Shown here piece after piece: positions 49,563-60,349 of a stretch of DNA of 64,000 bases. The notes beneath the pieces were generated by a model. That model worked only from the letters and a program-made list of their open reading frames with translations, searched no databases and was not told the DNA's origin. How positions within the stretch are numbered: position 1 is the stretch's first letter; each line of letters opens with the position of its first letter. This DNA comes from Latrodectus hesperus (lineage: Eukaryota > Arthropoda > Arachnida > Araneae > Theridiidae), in assembly GCA_037975125.1 (NCBI GenBank), contig CM075853.1:88918395-88982394 (forward strand). The letters run 5' to 3'. The position numbers and the translations under genes are program-made.

Positions 49563-50125
49563 ATGGTCATGGCACAAAGGAAGCATTTGGATGACGTTTT
49601 ACGTTGCAGAATTATCGGTCGTCTGGAATGTGGACGTACCCAGCTGGAAGTATCACAGGAACTTGGAATCGCCCAGACTGTCATCTCCAGCCATTGGCAA
49701 TGGTTCCAAGATGATAGTAATCTGAGCAGACGTTACAGCACAGGTCGCCCCTGAGTTACAACGTCGAATGAGGACCAGTATTTGGCAGTTACTTCCAAAG
49801 GAAACAAACGGAGCACAACATCAGACCTGTCTCCTCAGCTCTCATCAGCTACCGGTACACAAGGTAGAACGTGTACAGACGCTTAGAGCGCATTGGTCTA
49901 TATGCTCGTAGGCCTGTCAGATGTGTTCCACTTATTGCAACTCACTGTCACCTGCGGTTAGCCTGGAATAGAGAGCATGCAATATGTACACCGCAACAGT
50001 GGACTTGTCTGATATTTTCCTACGAATCCAGGTTTAGCTTTGAGTATGATTCTCGCCGGACTTTCATATGGAGAGGGCCAGGTACCCGTTACCACTAAGA
50101 GAACACCATTGAAGGACACACATAT
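49563..50125 (+). pseudogene. Tc1-like transposase, 3'-truncated (copy 1)
   Basis: From ATG 49563 it reads MVMAQRKHLDDVLRCRIIGR and LECGRTQLEVSQELGIAQTV, a Tc1-type helix-turn-helix start. A TGA at 49752-49754 interrupts the second DNA-binding segment. After a frameshift near 49860 it resumes as RIGLYARRPVRCVPL, LRLAWNREHAICTPQQW and CLIFSYESRFSFEYDSRRTF, ending near GTRYH and ENTIE. The last two catalytic residues are missing because the copy stops at about 50125 in unrelated AT-rich DNA. It is the same family as the copy at 59574. The FSYES motif replaces the usual F-S-D-E-S, so the first catalytic Asp is lost in both copies. Confidence 0.85.
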
Positions 50126-51305
50126 ATCAAAAATAAATTCCTTCATTAAATGCAAAATTAAGGTAAAAAAAATAATACCTTAAATACATTACTGAATGAT
50201 CCGAGCAAATGACACTTTGTGTACGATCATATTATAATGAAATCTCATTATATACGATTAAAAAAGATCTTTTAAAGAGGCAAATGTGTTGTAAAAGTAT
50301 AGAAAGTATGGAATTCATTAAGAAGATTTATGACTTATAGTAAATAAGTCAATAAATATTGAATATTAATTGTAGAATATGACATCACAAAAATATCTTT
50401 TTCGTATGTTTCGTGAATATAAATATTGGTTAAAGTTATTAATTTTAAGATTTAGTTTTAAATTCGTAAAATTAAATTAAAACCTTTATTCATAAGATAG
50501 CAAATCAGTATTTAAATCTTAAAACGAACTTTTTCACAAATCTCTTATAGCAAAAACTATACACAAATATACTTTTAACTGAAAGTAGGATTATATCTCT
50601 ACATTCACATTAAATTAATTATAAATAATTTAATCAGTTACTGTAATAGTTTTGCATGAAATCTTGCAAATAATTATGAATTTTATCTAAACATGTTGCA
50701 TATTTAATTAATAACTTTGCAAAACGCTGTAGATATAAATTTTGTACAATTTCCAATTCGATCATTTAATCTAAGTTCAAATCATATTTAAAAATATCGA
50801 TAATCTTATTTGAAAAATGAAAAGTTTTAAACTATAGAAAATCTAAAAAAGTCCGTATCAATAATATTATCCCACTGATAATAAATCATAGAAATCACTA
50901 TTTAACGATGGTTATTTTAATATTTTAACGCATGGTTATTCAATTGTAAAGTGTTTAGATATTGTATATTAAAAGATATGATTTTATCTTTCAATAGTAT
51001 TAGAGAATTTTTCTTTAAATTTTACTAAAAATAAATCGCGCAATAAAAAACAATAAATCATTGAAAAAAAGCATAAAACAATTATTTATAATTTTCAAAA
51101 TGTATTCAATTTTCGTGTCTTATTTTATTAGATCACTTAGAAAAATTTGTTAAATGTAGTTAATCTAAATTAAAAAAAAGTATTTCCAGATAACTACCTG
51201 GAGAATTGAAATTATAAGTTATATTTAAAAACATAATTATAAGTTATTGAAATCATAAAACTTTAGTTATAAATAGATAAGTTATTCCCTAATATTTAGT
51301 AATAT
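50126..51305. other. AT-rich stretch without recognisable features
   Basis: No reading frame, repeat or element end was recognised between the truncated Tc1 copy and the LTR at 51306. Confidence 0.5.
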
Positions 51306-51459
51306 TGTGTCCGGTGGTTGTGGGTTTAATCAAAACAGCCTTTAGTGTAACAATAATTTAATTATTCAAAGTTTTGTTACACACAATAACAAACAGAAGC
51401 ACTAAGTTAAAGGATAATTAAAACACATCTTAAGAGTTCGAAATCAAAAGCCTAACTAA
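51306..51459 (-). repeat. 3' LTR of the second Gypsy element
   Basis: It matches 57872-58022 closely: GGTTTAATCAAAACAGCCTT and AAAACACATCTTAAGAGTTC are shared. The end at 51306 reads TGTGTCCGG, which is ACA on the minus strand. At the other side similarity runs on into the polypyrimidine stretch, so the exact LTR start is uncertain. Confidence 0.85.
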
Positions 51460-51477
51460 CTTTCTTTCCTTCTCCCC
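51460..51477 (-). promoter_or_regulatory. Polypurine tract of the second Gypsy element
   Basis: On the minus strand GGGGAGAAGGAAAGAAAG directly precedes the 3' LTR, the expected PPT position. Oddly, AAGGAAAGAAAG also precedes the 5' LTR. Confidence 0.65.
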
Positions 51478-51529
51478 ACCAGGGGCACTCTCGGAAAGGA
51501 AGAGAGAGTGAAGTGTCACAGGCTCCCTC

Positions 51530-52324
51530 TCTGGCTGCGAAGTCGTCTCGACGAGTAGCCAGGTAAAATGTTTGACAATTGTTCACGTCTTGGCAAGTTG
51601 TTTATTTGAGGTGTCTTAGGAGGTCGACCCCTTCTTTTAATAGGATTTGTTGGCATATTTGAGGTTTTGCTGGCTTCTAGGCATGGACGTAGAGCAGATG
51701 TGTGATAGGCTCCAAGAGAAATATTAGGTTGGTCCAGGCTGGCAATTTCGTCGCTTGTTGGGGAGCGTTATGCAAGTATAATATATGGTCCATCTCGGCG
51801 AGGTGCAAATTTGGCTGTTATCTTTTTTGCTTTGTTGCTATGAGGATGTAAGGTTACCCATACTTGATCTCATGGTTTAAACTGGTGACTTTTCTTCTAT
51901 CCTGATCAGCATATTTCTTCCTTTGATCTTGTTTTTGTTCAACAATGCCTTTGATCTCTTTCGAAATATTTGCAAATTTTCTCAAATATGGAGTTATTTT
52001 CGCTACGAAGTTGTCATTGTAAATAACTGCGCGCAAATCATGTTGGATATCATCAGGGGTTCTAAGTTCCCTTCCAAATTTTAGAAATGCAGCTGTGTGT
52101 TCTGTCGAGTCACATACAGCTGTATTCAGTGCAAAACGTATTGTCGGAAGTTTTTGTACCCATTCAGTGTCTTTGTCTCGAACCAAAATTGCTAATCTCG
52201 GTTTGAGATCTCTATTCTTCCGCTCAACAGGATTAGCTTGTGGGCAATAAACTGGAGTAAGTATTTGTTTTATATCAAGAAGATGACAAACCTGTTGAAG
52301 AACTGCACTGTGAACCATTGTCAC
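51530..52324 (-). pseudogene. pol: Second Gypsy pol, integrase C-terminal part
   Basis: This contains the end of the integrase. LTPVYCPQANPVERKNRDLK carries the third catalytic Glu of the DDE core (N-P-V-E-R). ALNTAVCDSTEHTAAFLKFG and RELRTPDD follow. After a frameshift at about 51885, DQVWVTLHPHSNKAKKITAK, FAPRRDGPYIILA and AYHTSALRPCLEASKTS form the GPY-like C-terminal domain. The frame ends near a TGA at about 51530, just before the PPT. An in-frame stop lies within DGPYIILA-RSPTS. It overlaps the preceding integrase frame by ~50 bp, which marks another frameshift near 52300. Confidence 0.85.
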
Positions 52325-53399
52325 TTATCAGTCTTCTTGGAATTCTGAAAAGCAGGAATACTTCTTCCATCAACACAGTAGCACACTCTCTCGCGGCAGC
52401 GTTTTTCAGTGCGAAAAGTTCTACCCATTTTGTTGCAGTATCTTCCACAATGAAAATCCATTTTTTCCCTGCTGTGGACTCAGGCAAGGGAACAAACAAG
52501 TCGATGACAGAAGTTTCAAAACGTTGTGAGTTGATTGGAGCTCTCAATAAACCTGCAGGTTTTTAATTTGATGGTTTGAACCTATTACAATCAAGACAAT
52601 TTTTAACATAATTTGTAATATATTTTCGCATTCCTGGAAAATAATATCTTTTAAAAACTCTTTGATATGTACCATCTGCCCCATAATGGCCTGCTGTTGG
52701 AACATCATGATGTTCTTTCAGTACTCTTTCACGCTCATGATTGGGAATTACTAATTAAGCCTCCTCCGAGTCAGATTCTTAGGAATAATGATATAATACG
52801 CCTTGATTCATGATATAACCTCTTTGAGTCAAATTTGCAAAATTTTCGTCGTTTGAATTACTTTCAAAACTATCTATAATTATCTTTACATCGCCATCCT
52901 TCATTTGTTCTGCACGCAGATAACTTGCTGTTTTGGAGGGCAAATCAATGGTAACTGTGCAGATTTCACAGGTTGCTCTTTCGTGTACACAATTTGGTCG
53001 GGAAAGCATATCAGCAATGACGTTCGCTTTACCCGGAATGTATTCTATTTTAAGGTTGTAAAATTGTAATTGCAATGTCCATCTTGCAAGACGACCTGTG
53101 GGAGATTTGAGGCTTAAGAGCCATTTTAAAGGTTGGTGGTCAGATGCCACAACAACTTCTGAACCTTCGATATATCCTCTAAACTTTTCAAGGGCCTAAA
53201 TCACTGCAAGCGCTTCTCTATCGGTTGTGGAATAATTACGTTCAGCCGACGTCAGTAAACGGCTTGCATATTCTATCGGGTGCTCTTCAGGACCTTGTCC
53301 TTGAAGTAAAACAGCTCCCAAAGCATAATTTGAAGCATCTGATATTATTACAAAAGGTTTTGATTCATTCATTTGTTTTAAAATTGGTGGTGAAATCAA
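52275..53399 (-). pseudogene. pol: Second Gypsy pol, RNase H and integrase N-terminal part
   Basis: All in one phase, with stops at about 53193, 52776, 52743 and 52563. RNase H landmarks are VIISDASNYALGAVLLQGQG, NYSTTDREALAVI, VVASDHQPLKWLLSL and GKANVIADMLSRPNC. The integrase zinc module (HHDVPTAGHYGADGTYQRVF and CLDCNRF) spans 52580-52740. The first two DDE acids are in FETSVIDLFVPLPES and RRLISDNGSQC. All motifs are in the usual order, so decay is by point mutation rather than rearrangement. Confidence 0.87.
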
Positions 53400-53537
53400 A
53401 CATTTCTTAAGAAATTCAAAAGCACTTTGCTCTTTTTCACCCCACTTCCAAATAGTTCGCTTTTTTGTGAGATTGCTTAAGGGATAAGAAATCTCACCAA
53501 ATTGAGGAATGTAGCGTCTATACCAGCTGCATGTTTG

Positions 53538-54596
53538 CTAAAATAATTGCACCTGTTTTACATTCTTTGGGGAAGGAATATTAATAATTGCTTCCACTTT
53601 AGCTGGGTCTACCTGAATACCGGAATTGGTTTTATAATGCCCAAGGTATTTAACTTTGGCACAAGAAAAATTGCATTTCTCACGATTAGCTCGTAAATTA
53701 AACTGCTTGAGTCTTTCAAATACTAAACGTAAGTCTTGGATGTGACTCTCAAAAGTGGGAGACAATACTATGATATCATCTAAGTAAGCAAGCGTATTAA
53801 CCTTTAGTCCATTTCGAAAAATGTCCATTAGACGCTGGAATGTAGCTGGTGCTGTTTTAAGTCCGAAAGGCATTCTGTTGAACCTAAAGACACCAAGTTG
53901 CCATACAAAAGCAGTCTTGTCTTTGTCCTGTGGACGTACATTAATTTGATAATAACCAGATCACAAATCTATAGTGGTCATAAAAGAGGTTTGCTTAGCA
54001 TTGTGCATAAGATCATCCATTCGTGGTAACGGATGTGGATCTGATTTGGTGACCGCATTGAGCTTGCGGTAGTCAATGCAAAGTCTAAATTTACCATTTG
54101 GTTTAGGTATGAGCACTGCTGGTGATGCGTATGCTGAATCACATTCTTCTATTATCCCTGAGGCAAAAAGCTTTTCAATTTCCTTTAAGATATATTTTTT
54201 GGCTGGAGAGAGTCGATAAGGAGGTGAAGCAATTGGAGCTGAATCCCCTGTATCAATTCGGTGTTCGATATAAGTTGTTGCATCTCCCCCTTGTTGGAAG
54301 ATATTTTCATATTTCTTCAAAAAAGCATTAAGTTGTCTCCTCTGGTTTGAGTTGAGATTTTCCCCTTCATCTGATCGAAGGAACGTTGAGCTTTCATCAC
54401 TCATAGTCCCAATGAAATTAGAACATTGTTTTGCAAATTCTGTTTGAAGTATAAAAGAATTTTCTGGAAGAGTGGTATTTAAGTCTATGAAAGAATTGTC
54501 TTCAGATAGATCTTCCCACTGTTTTGTTGGGTTAGCATTTCGTCCAATTTCAGAGGAATGATCTGGAGAATCTGGTAGGAGTGAATCACAATTCAC
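53538..54596 (-). pseudogene. pol: Second Gypsy pol, reverse transcriptase
   Basis: The N-terminal part (53961-54596) contains SPAVLIPKPNGKFRLCIDYR, KLNAVTKSDPHPLPRMDDLM and MTTIDL, then a TGA. The same phase continues with the dispersed motif around RMPFGLKTAPATFQRLMD and the catalytic LAYLDDIIVLSPTFESH, then VKYLGHYKTNSGIQVDP. The last stop is a TAA at about 53536. Only nonsense changes, not frameshifts, separate the two halves. Confidence 0.9.
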
Positions 54597-54599
54597 TGG

Positions 54600-55007
54600 A
54601 ACATCGAGTTTTGCAAATGAGAAAGTTTTATGTGGTCTATCACTAAAGTGTCACGAGTGTTCTTTAAGATTTAGAACGATCCCTGTTTTCTCTATAAAGT
54701 CGATTCCAAATAGAGTATTATTTCTCTGTGCGTCTGGAATAGCAAAAATTGGTACTGAAAATCTTCTTCTCTGTATCTAGACCTTAACGAAAGCTTTATG
54801 TACTTCCATTTTTGAATGGCTGCCATCTGCTAAAGTTATATCGAGGACTGATTTTTGGAAATGGATTCCTTGTTCTCTAAGAAGGTGGTAGAGAGTTTCA
54901 CCAGCTATAGTATGAGTTGCAGCCGTGTCCATATAGGCTGTACCCCACATTCCATTGATGCTTATATTTAATATTGCCATCTGGTTGGATGTTGACAGAC
55001 TGTTCAA
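54600..55007 (-). pseudogene. pol: Second Gypsy protease region
   Basis: Residues WGTAYMDTAATHTIAGETLY form an aspartic-protease-like active site with Asp-Thr-Ala in place of the usual Asp-Ser/Thr-Gly. ADGSHSKMEVHKAFVKV follows, then a stop. NNTLFGIDFIEKTGIVLNLK in the same region matches the flap/C-terminal part of such proteases. Asp-Thr-Ala active sites occur in some Gypsy-derived proteases, so this may be ancestral rather than decay. Confidence 0.75.
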
Positions 55008-55019
55008 CTTTATGCTGTC

Positions 55020-56095
55020 AAAACGAGCGGAATTCTTTTCAAATTTGGAACAATTCGGACAGTTTGATTTAATATAGCCAGGCGTACGACAATTATAGCA
55101 AAAAAACGGGAGAGTTTGTCCTGCTTAAGCTGGTCGAATTTTCCACCTTTAACTTTTTATTTTCAACAGAGTTGAATCTGGGATATTCTTCTCTGAATTT
55201 TGGCAATTGTTTCTTATTGATGACTGATGGTCCTTCTTTATTAGCTTTGTGACGAAGATTGTTATGCATCGAGTTTTTCAACCAAATCAGTTGGAGAAGT
55301 GATGTCACCACATTCATCCCAAAAGTGTTCTTTAAATTCAGGAGGGCATTTTTTCTTGATCTGATCGGTTATCATAGGTCTTACAATTTTTCAAACGTGT
55401 CTACTTTTCCTTCCTTTATCCAATTTTCAAAATAGCTTTGAATTTCAAAATAAAAGTCATTCCATGTACTATCAGGATTCTTTTTATGTGTCACAAATAG
55501 GTGACGAAAACGTTCAGCGCTTAATTTGAATCTTTTTAGCAAGATCTCTTTTATATAGTTGTAATTTTCAGCTTTTTCTTCTGGCTCGCGTGCGATAATT
55601 TTTGCCACGTCACTTGGAGGAACTCCAACTAGGTAAGCGATCCATTCATTTTCAGGAACCTTTAGAAACTTTAACTGTCTCTCAAAAAGATTAAGAAATA
55701 AAGAGATGTCGTCTTCTTTTGCATTAAAGTTAGGAATTAACTTTTTTAACTCAAGTTTTGGTGGATCATTTGATTGAATGGGTAATACCGGTGATAGCGA
55801 AGACAACTTTTGGACTTCAAGTTGTAGCTTGGATTCTTTCTTTTTCTATTCTAGCTTCTTCTATTTATTTTTCTTGTGTTATACGTCCACTTGCTAATCT
55901 CTCCTGCTCTTATTTTGATATTCTTTCTTCAATAATACTGGATAATAAGTTTTTCGTTAGTTCCTCATCATCCTTGTCAGATTTGACGATTAAACCCTTT
56001 AGCTGGATTACTTTTATGTTGTTCCCAGTATCCAAGCCCAATTCCTCAGCCAACAATATCAAATCTTCTTTTCGACCTTTTGCGAGGTATGCCAT
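55020..56095 (-). pseudogene. gag: Second Gypsy gag
   Basis: The N-terminus (ATG 56093-56095) reads MAYLAKGRKEDLILLAEELG, a SAP-like helical start common in arthropod Gypsy gag, and is followed by a charged coiled-coil-like stretch with stops. After a frameshift near 55810 the capsid region (55381-55790) reads LKKLIPNFNAKEDDISLFLN, WIAYLVGVPPSDVAKIIARE and RFKLSAERFRHLFVTHKKNP. The C-terminal part (55093-55317) is basic, and Cys residues near 55040-55110 suggest a zinc knuckle (CPNCSKF). Three or more stops and frameshifts break it. Confidence 0.82.
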
Positions 56096-57856
56096 CTTAA
56101 GTCTATCGTAGAAAGGTTACCAATTTCAAAAGTCTTAAGTGTTTATTAAAGTTTGAGGATAAATGAAAACATAATGGTTCATGTAAATATCTTGCAATTC
56201 CGAACAAAATTTACACTCACTGTACTAAATTGATTAAAATAATTTTACTTAGTTTATTTTCACTACAGAATAAAATTATAGTTCAAAATAATTTTAACAT
56301 AGTAATCATTGACACATTTTTAAAATTGTGAAAGTCACTAGAAATGTTTAATGTAAAACTCCTTTAAACCAACTTTTTTGATAACAATTGTAAATAGAAT
56401 AATTAATAAGTGAAAACCAAATTCACAAGTTAAAAGTCTTATACATCAATTATGAAAATTTACCCAGAAATCAAATTTCAATCACTAAAATAGTAACTAT
56501 TTAAAAATCTTATTTGATTATTGAAAAGACAATAATTACTTATGACAAATATTACTTATGATAACATAATTTTATACATATATGTATATTCAATAAACTT
56601 AGTGAACACTTTCGATTTCACTTTAAATTGCAAAACAATTTACCAAATTTTAAAACTCTTGTACCATTTATTCTGCTACACACAGTATTTAGCAATCAAT
56701 AAAATATAATTTGAACTCAATTTATATAAGTATTCAAACAACAAGTAACATCTATGAGTATTGTTTTCTATAATAGAAAGTAACTTCAAGTATTCTAAAA
56801 TGAATCATGTAAAAATAACACTATATAAATTTATATTTTGATCAAAATCAATAACACGAAAACATTCTAAATGAAATACTAAAATATATTCTATATTCAC
56901 AAGTTCTAGCAATGTTTAACTTATCAATTAAAAATTCACATACATTGTTATTACAATTATAACAATACGTTATTTTCATGACAATCAATCATACATACAT
57001 TACATATTTGTGTCTCGTAAAACCTTTTTAATATTCTTTCAGAGATAAAATAATATGCATTTATATATTTCACATCGTGATAACAAAAAAATCTATCCTT
57101 TCAAATAAAAAGAAAAATTCAAACAATTATTAATTCCATGTGAAGAAGAAAAATATCTTAAGCTAATACTATTTTCAACATTTTTATTTATTTATGTATT
57201 TTAGACAGAACCAAAACACAAATGTAAACATTACCAAGAATATGGCAAATACAGTTTAATATAAAATGGCATATTTGTTCTAATTCAGAACACACACCAT
57301 AAATTAACAATTTCTGGTTTTGTCGGGAAGGCTTCTAAAATACAATTTCAACACAATAATATTAAAATGATTTATTTCAAATGCTATTCGATATGAAGAA
57401 AGAAAAATAACTTTTTAGAACAATATTTTACTTTCATGGACCTTGTTATTCATACAGAAAATGATGAGTAAGCTATCTCTTTCTTTTATTTATGTCTAAC
57501 ACTAACTTTAGAAAAGAAAGCTAATATCAAACTAAACAAATTAAATTTTTTTTATTAAACTGTGATCAACAATTTTAATAGTAGTTATGATTCACTTCCA
57601 AATTTAGGAAAAAATATTAACATCACAGTACCTTTAAATGACTTTTCTTTTCGGGGTGAAAAGTAACTATACCTTGAAATAAGTTTTTCAGAATGAAAAT
57701 ACTGTTCAAGTAAAACAGGAAATCCAGGTCTTACTATTCAGTCATACTCGGAGTAAGTTTTGATTCGATTCGCCTGAAATAAAACATGAGTCAAGCCTTT
57801 GTTTTCGATAACTCAGAATAGGTCTCTGTTTGTAATAAAGGCTATAATTTTGAAAA
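56096..57856 (-). other. Long AT-rich leader of the second Gypsy element
   Basis: About 1.76 kb separates the PBS from gag, far longer than the usual leader, with no ORF. TTGGTAACCTTTCTACG lies about 10 bases before the gag ATG on the minus strand and looks PBS-like itself. The length may reflect an insertion, a long regulatory leader, or two related elements joined. Confidence 0.5.
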
Positions 57857-57870
57857 GCGGTTGGGCACCA
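57857..57870 (-). promoter_or_regulatory. Primer-binding site of the second Gypsy element
   Basis: Minus strand TGGTGCCCAACCGC begins one base after the 5' LTR end. The initial TGG fits the tRNA CCA end. Confidence 0.7.
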
Positions 57871-57871
57871 A

Positions 57872-58022
57872 TGTATCCGGTGGTTATGGGTTTAATCAAA
57901 ACAGCCTTTAGTGTAACAATAATTTAATTATTCAAAGTTAAGTTACACACAATAACAAACAGAAACACTAAATTAAAAGGATGATTAAAACACATCTTAA
58001 GAGTTCGAAATCAAAAGCCTAA
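57872..58022 (-). repeat. 5' LTR of the second Gypsy element
   Basis: This is the direct repeat of 51306-51459, with differences including TGTATCC/TGTGTCC and loss of one AACT. It is short for an LTR, so it may be truncated at its upstream end; similarity stops at about 58034. Confidence 0.82.
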
Positions 58023-58272
58023 CTTTCTTTCCTTGTTTGCATCTTTTATTTGAACATCAATTTTCCTTCAAACTGTAAAATTTTTACGATTGAGTGTAGA
58101 ACTTTAGTTTCAGTTAATAAGCGAGCAGTATACCCAAATCTTGAGATGATTGCAGTGATGAATTTTTTTGTTTTAAGTATGACTTAAAAAGATCTTATGT
58201 TAATTAATGATGAATTCAATAAAGTGGTATAGTTTAAAATAAATGTAAGAAAAATTAGGTGAATATAATATA

Positions 58273-59076
58273 CAGGGTGATCTTTTTTAAAGTGACAGTG
58301 TTTGGAGCGCCCTGTAGCCGGAATGGCATCAGGGCTCTCCAAACATAGATCTAATAGCCGGAATGGCACCAAACTTGGTATTCAGATTAATCAAGACACG
58401 GGAAAAATGATTCTGTAAAAAAAATTTTGTTCCAAAAATCGACGCTAGGTCATTTTGTGGCGCTTTACAATGTATAAAATGTGAGAAAAGAAAAATACTG
58501 ATACATACAATCGTACAATTAAATTATTAATTTTTATTTATTACATTAACTTCCCCGGTGATGAATTAGACCACATTCCATGTGAGCTCCATTCTCAGAA
58601 ATAACACCGTGCATTCTGCGTACAGCGTTCCTCACAGCCGAACGTAACATGTCACGAGGAATATTCCACACTGTCTTTGTTATGCAGTCCTTTAGAATAG
58701 ACAAATTTGATACTCCACCAACAGAAACGCACGTTCCGGTAACGTGAGAGGCATGGCAACAGGAGCTCGTTTACTTCAGCTGAGATTATTTGTCGGAGCT
58801 GTCTACTATTTGCTTTTATAGCCCCTATTACTGGCACTGTCATCGAACAACATTTGCATTTTGCTTTGATATCTGTGTTTTATGCTAATTCACGTTATTG
58901 TAAATTACAGCAGCGCCACAAATGCCCTTGCGGTGACTTTTGAACTAAAACTTTTTTTTTACGGAATTTTTTCCCCATGTCTTGATTAGTCTAAATACCA
59001 AGTTTGGTGTCATTTCGTCTATTAGATCGCGCTACAGGACGCTTCAAACACTGTCACTTTAAAAAAGATCACCCTG
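58273..59076 (-). mobile_element. Mariner-like deletion derivative with ~200-bp inverted repeats
   Basis: The left end CAGGGTGATCTTTTTTAAAG and the inverted right end are identical for over 30 bp, and similarity extends about 200 bp with one ~30-bp insertion on the left. TA duplications flank it (58271-58272, 59077-59078). The core holds only transposase scraps on the minus strand. The same terminus is on the truncated copy ending at 36087. Long termini around a deleted gene suggest a non-autonomous, MITE-like derivative. Confidence 0.87.
58575..58843 (-). pseudogene. Mariner-like transposase remnant
   Basis: One phase reads MTVPVIGAIKANSRQLRQII and SAEVNELLLPCL. A second phase continues VSNLSILKDCITKTVWNIPR, DMLRSAVRNAVRRMHGVI and SENGAHMECG, matching the C-terminus at 35700-35820. 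The catalytic DDE/D core is absent, deleted between the two parts. Confidence 0.72.
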
Positions 59077-59429
59077 TATTTCAGTTTATGCTTACATTTA
59101 AGTCAAGCATTTAGTTTATTCTTGTTGAAATTAAAATAATTATTCACAGTAACAGGTTTGTATAAGTTACCTCTTTTTAAAAATAGAAGTATAAATTCTA
59201 ATAGAATCAAACTGTTTAATTATATAGTACATTCAACAGTTTACATAAATGAATTATTCAACGGTTTAAATAAATGAATTATTTTATAAACGGTTTACTT
59301 AAATTTATTTACGAGTAAAATCTACACACTCATGTTCATAAATTGAGGATAATTCAGAATCACAAAGAAATTGAACTTTAAAATAAAAGTTTCACATGTG
59401 TAGAATTATCACACTTCTTGAAGAATAAT

Positions 59430-59437
59430 ATGCAAAT
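59430..59437 (+). promoter_or_regulatory. ATGCAAAT octamer upstream of Tc1 copy 2
   Basis: This exact octamer lies about 70 bp upstream of a TATA box and about 140 bp before the transposase ATG. Confidence 0.35.
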
Positions 59438-59501
59438 TACAAGAAACCACCAGATGGCGACGCCGATAGTATGTCACAATGACGAGATTGTAAGAGAGGA
59501 G

Positions 59502-59508
59502 TATATAA
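59502..59508 (+). promoter_or_regulatory. TATA box of Tc1 copy 2
   Basis: GAGTATATAAGG lies about 65 bp upstream of ATG 59574 in otherwise GC-richer DNA, a convincing core-promoter position for the transposase gene. Confidence 0.55.
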
Positions 59509-59573
59509 GGAATGGTTGCTAAGAAGTAAAATTGTTCACAAGCGCTTTAAAAGGCTTTTAGTGCAGTAACCAC

Positions 59574-60342
59574 ATGGTCATGGCACAAAGGAAGCATTTG
59601 GATGATGTTTTACGTTGCAGAATTATCAGTCGTCTGAAATGTGGACGTACCCAGCTGGAATTATCACAGGAACTTCGAATCGGCCAGAGTGTCATCTCCA
59701 GGCATTGGCAACGGTTCCAAGATGATGGTAATCTGAGTAGACGTTACAGCACAGTTCGCCCCCGAGTTACAATGCCGAATGAGGACCAGTATTTGGCAGT
59801 TACTTCCAAAGGAAACAAGGAGCACAACATCAGACCTGTCTCGTCAGCTACCGGTACAATTTCAAGGCAGACCGTAAACAGACGCTTAGGGCACATTGGT
59901 CTATATGCACGTAGGCCTGTCAGATGTGTTCCACTTACCGTAACTCACTGTCGCGTGCGATTAGCCTGGAATAGAGAGCATGCAATATGCTCTCTATTCC
60001 AGGCTTGTCTGATATTTTCCTACGAATCCAGGTTTAGCTTTGAGTGTGATTCTCGCCGGACTTTCATATGGAGAGGACCAGGTACCCGTTACCACCAAGA
60101 GAGCACCGTTACGGCGGTGCAGGATTTCTCGTTAGGGGAGGAATTTTCTGGGTTCCATAACTAACCTGCATGTTCAGAATGTAACCATAACAGGCCACAT
60201 CTATCGGAATATCATTCTGGAACAACATGTATGTTTGTTTCGGTCCGCCATGGGTGCAGAATTTCTGTTTATGAATAACGCCCGTATGGACAGACCAGGA
60301 TACTCAACGGACTTGAATCCAATAGAGCATGTGTGGGGCAGT
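59574..60342 (+). pseudogene. Tc1-like transposase (copy 2), decayed
   Basis: From ATG 59574 it reads MVMAQRKHLDDVLRCRIISR, then VISRHWQRFQDDGNLSRRYS (helix-turn-helix segments), RRLGHIGLYARRPVRCVPL, CLIFSYESRFSFECDSRRTF and GTRYHQESTVT. After a frameshift near 60110 the next parts are VQNVTITGHIYR-like and ILEQH in other phases. A region where the second catalytic Asp should lie shows MNNARMDRPGY, and NPIEHVWGSF carries the terminal Glu. Similarity stops at about 60342, where a minus-strand element begins. The expected peptide after HAIC is replaced by the product of an inverted duplication at 59965-60003. Confidence 0.86.
59965..60003. repeat. Perfect 17-bp-arm palindrome inside Tc1 copy 2
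   Basis: CCTGGAATAGAGAGCAT, loop GCAAT, then ATGCTCTCTATTCCAGG. Copy 1 (49957-50010) has the left arm but normal coding sequence instead of the right arm, so the inverted arm is an acquired, locally templated change. Confidence 0.95.
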
Positions 60343-60349
60343 TTTACTG

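Larger units (their letters stand above)
51306..58034 (-). mobile_element. Second Gypsy-type LTR retrotransposon, decayed
   Basis: This minus-strand element has short LTRs (51306-51459 and 57872-58022 or slightly longer), a PBS next to the 5' LTR, gag and pol in Gypsy order, and a PPT. Pol is mostly in one phase but carries many in-frame stops plus frameshifts, so the copy is dead. Its gag and protease types differ clearly from the element at 4340-28098, so it is a separate family. I found no convincing target-site duplication. Confidence 0.88.

Noticed and set aside
49958..50155. Minus-strand 65-residue frame
   Set aside because: Antisense shadow of the Tc1-like transposase at 49563-50125.
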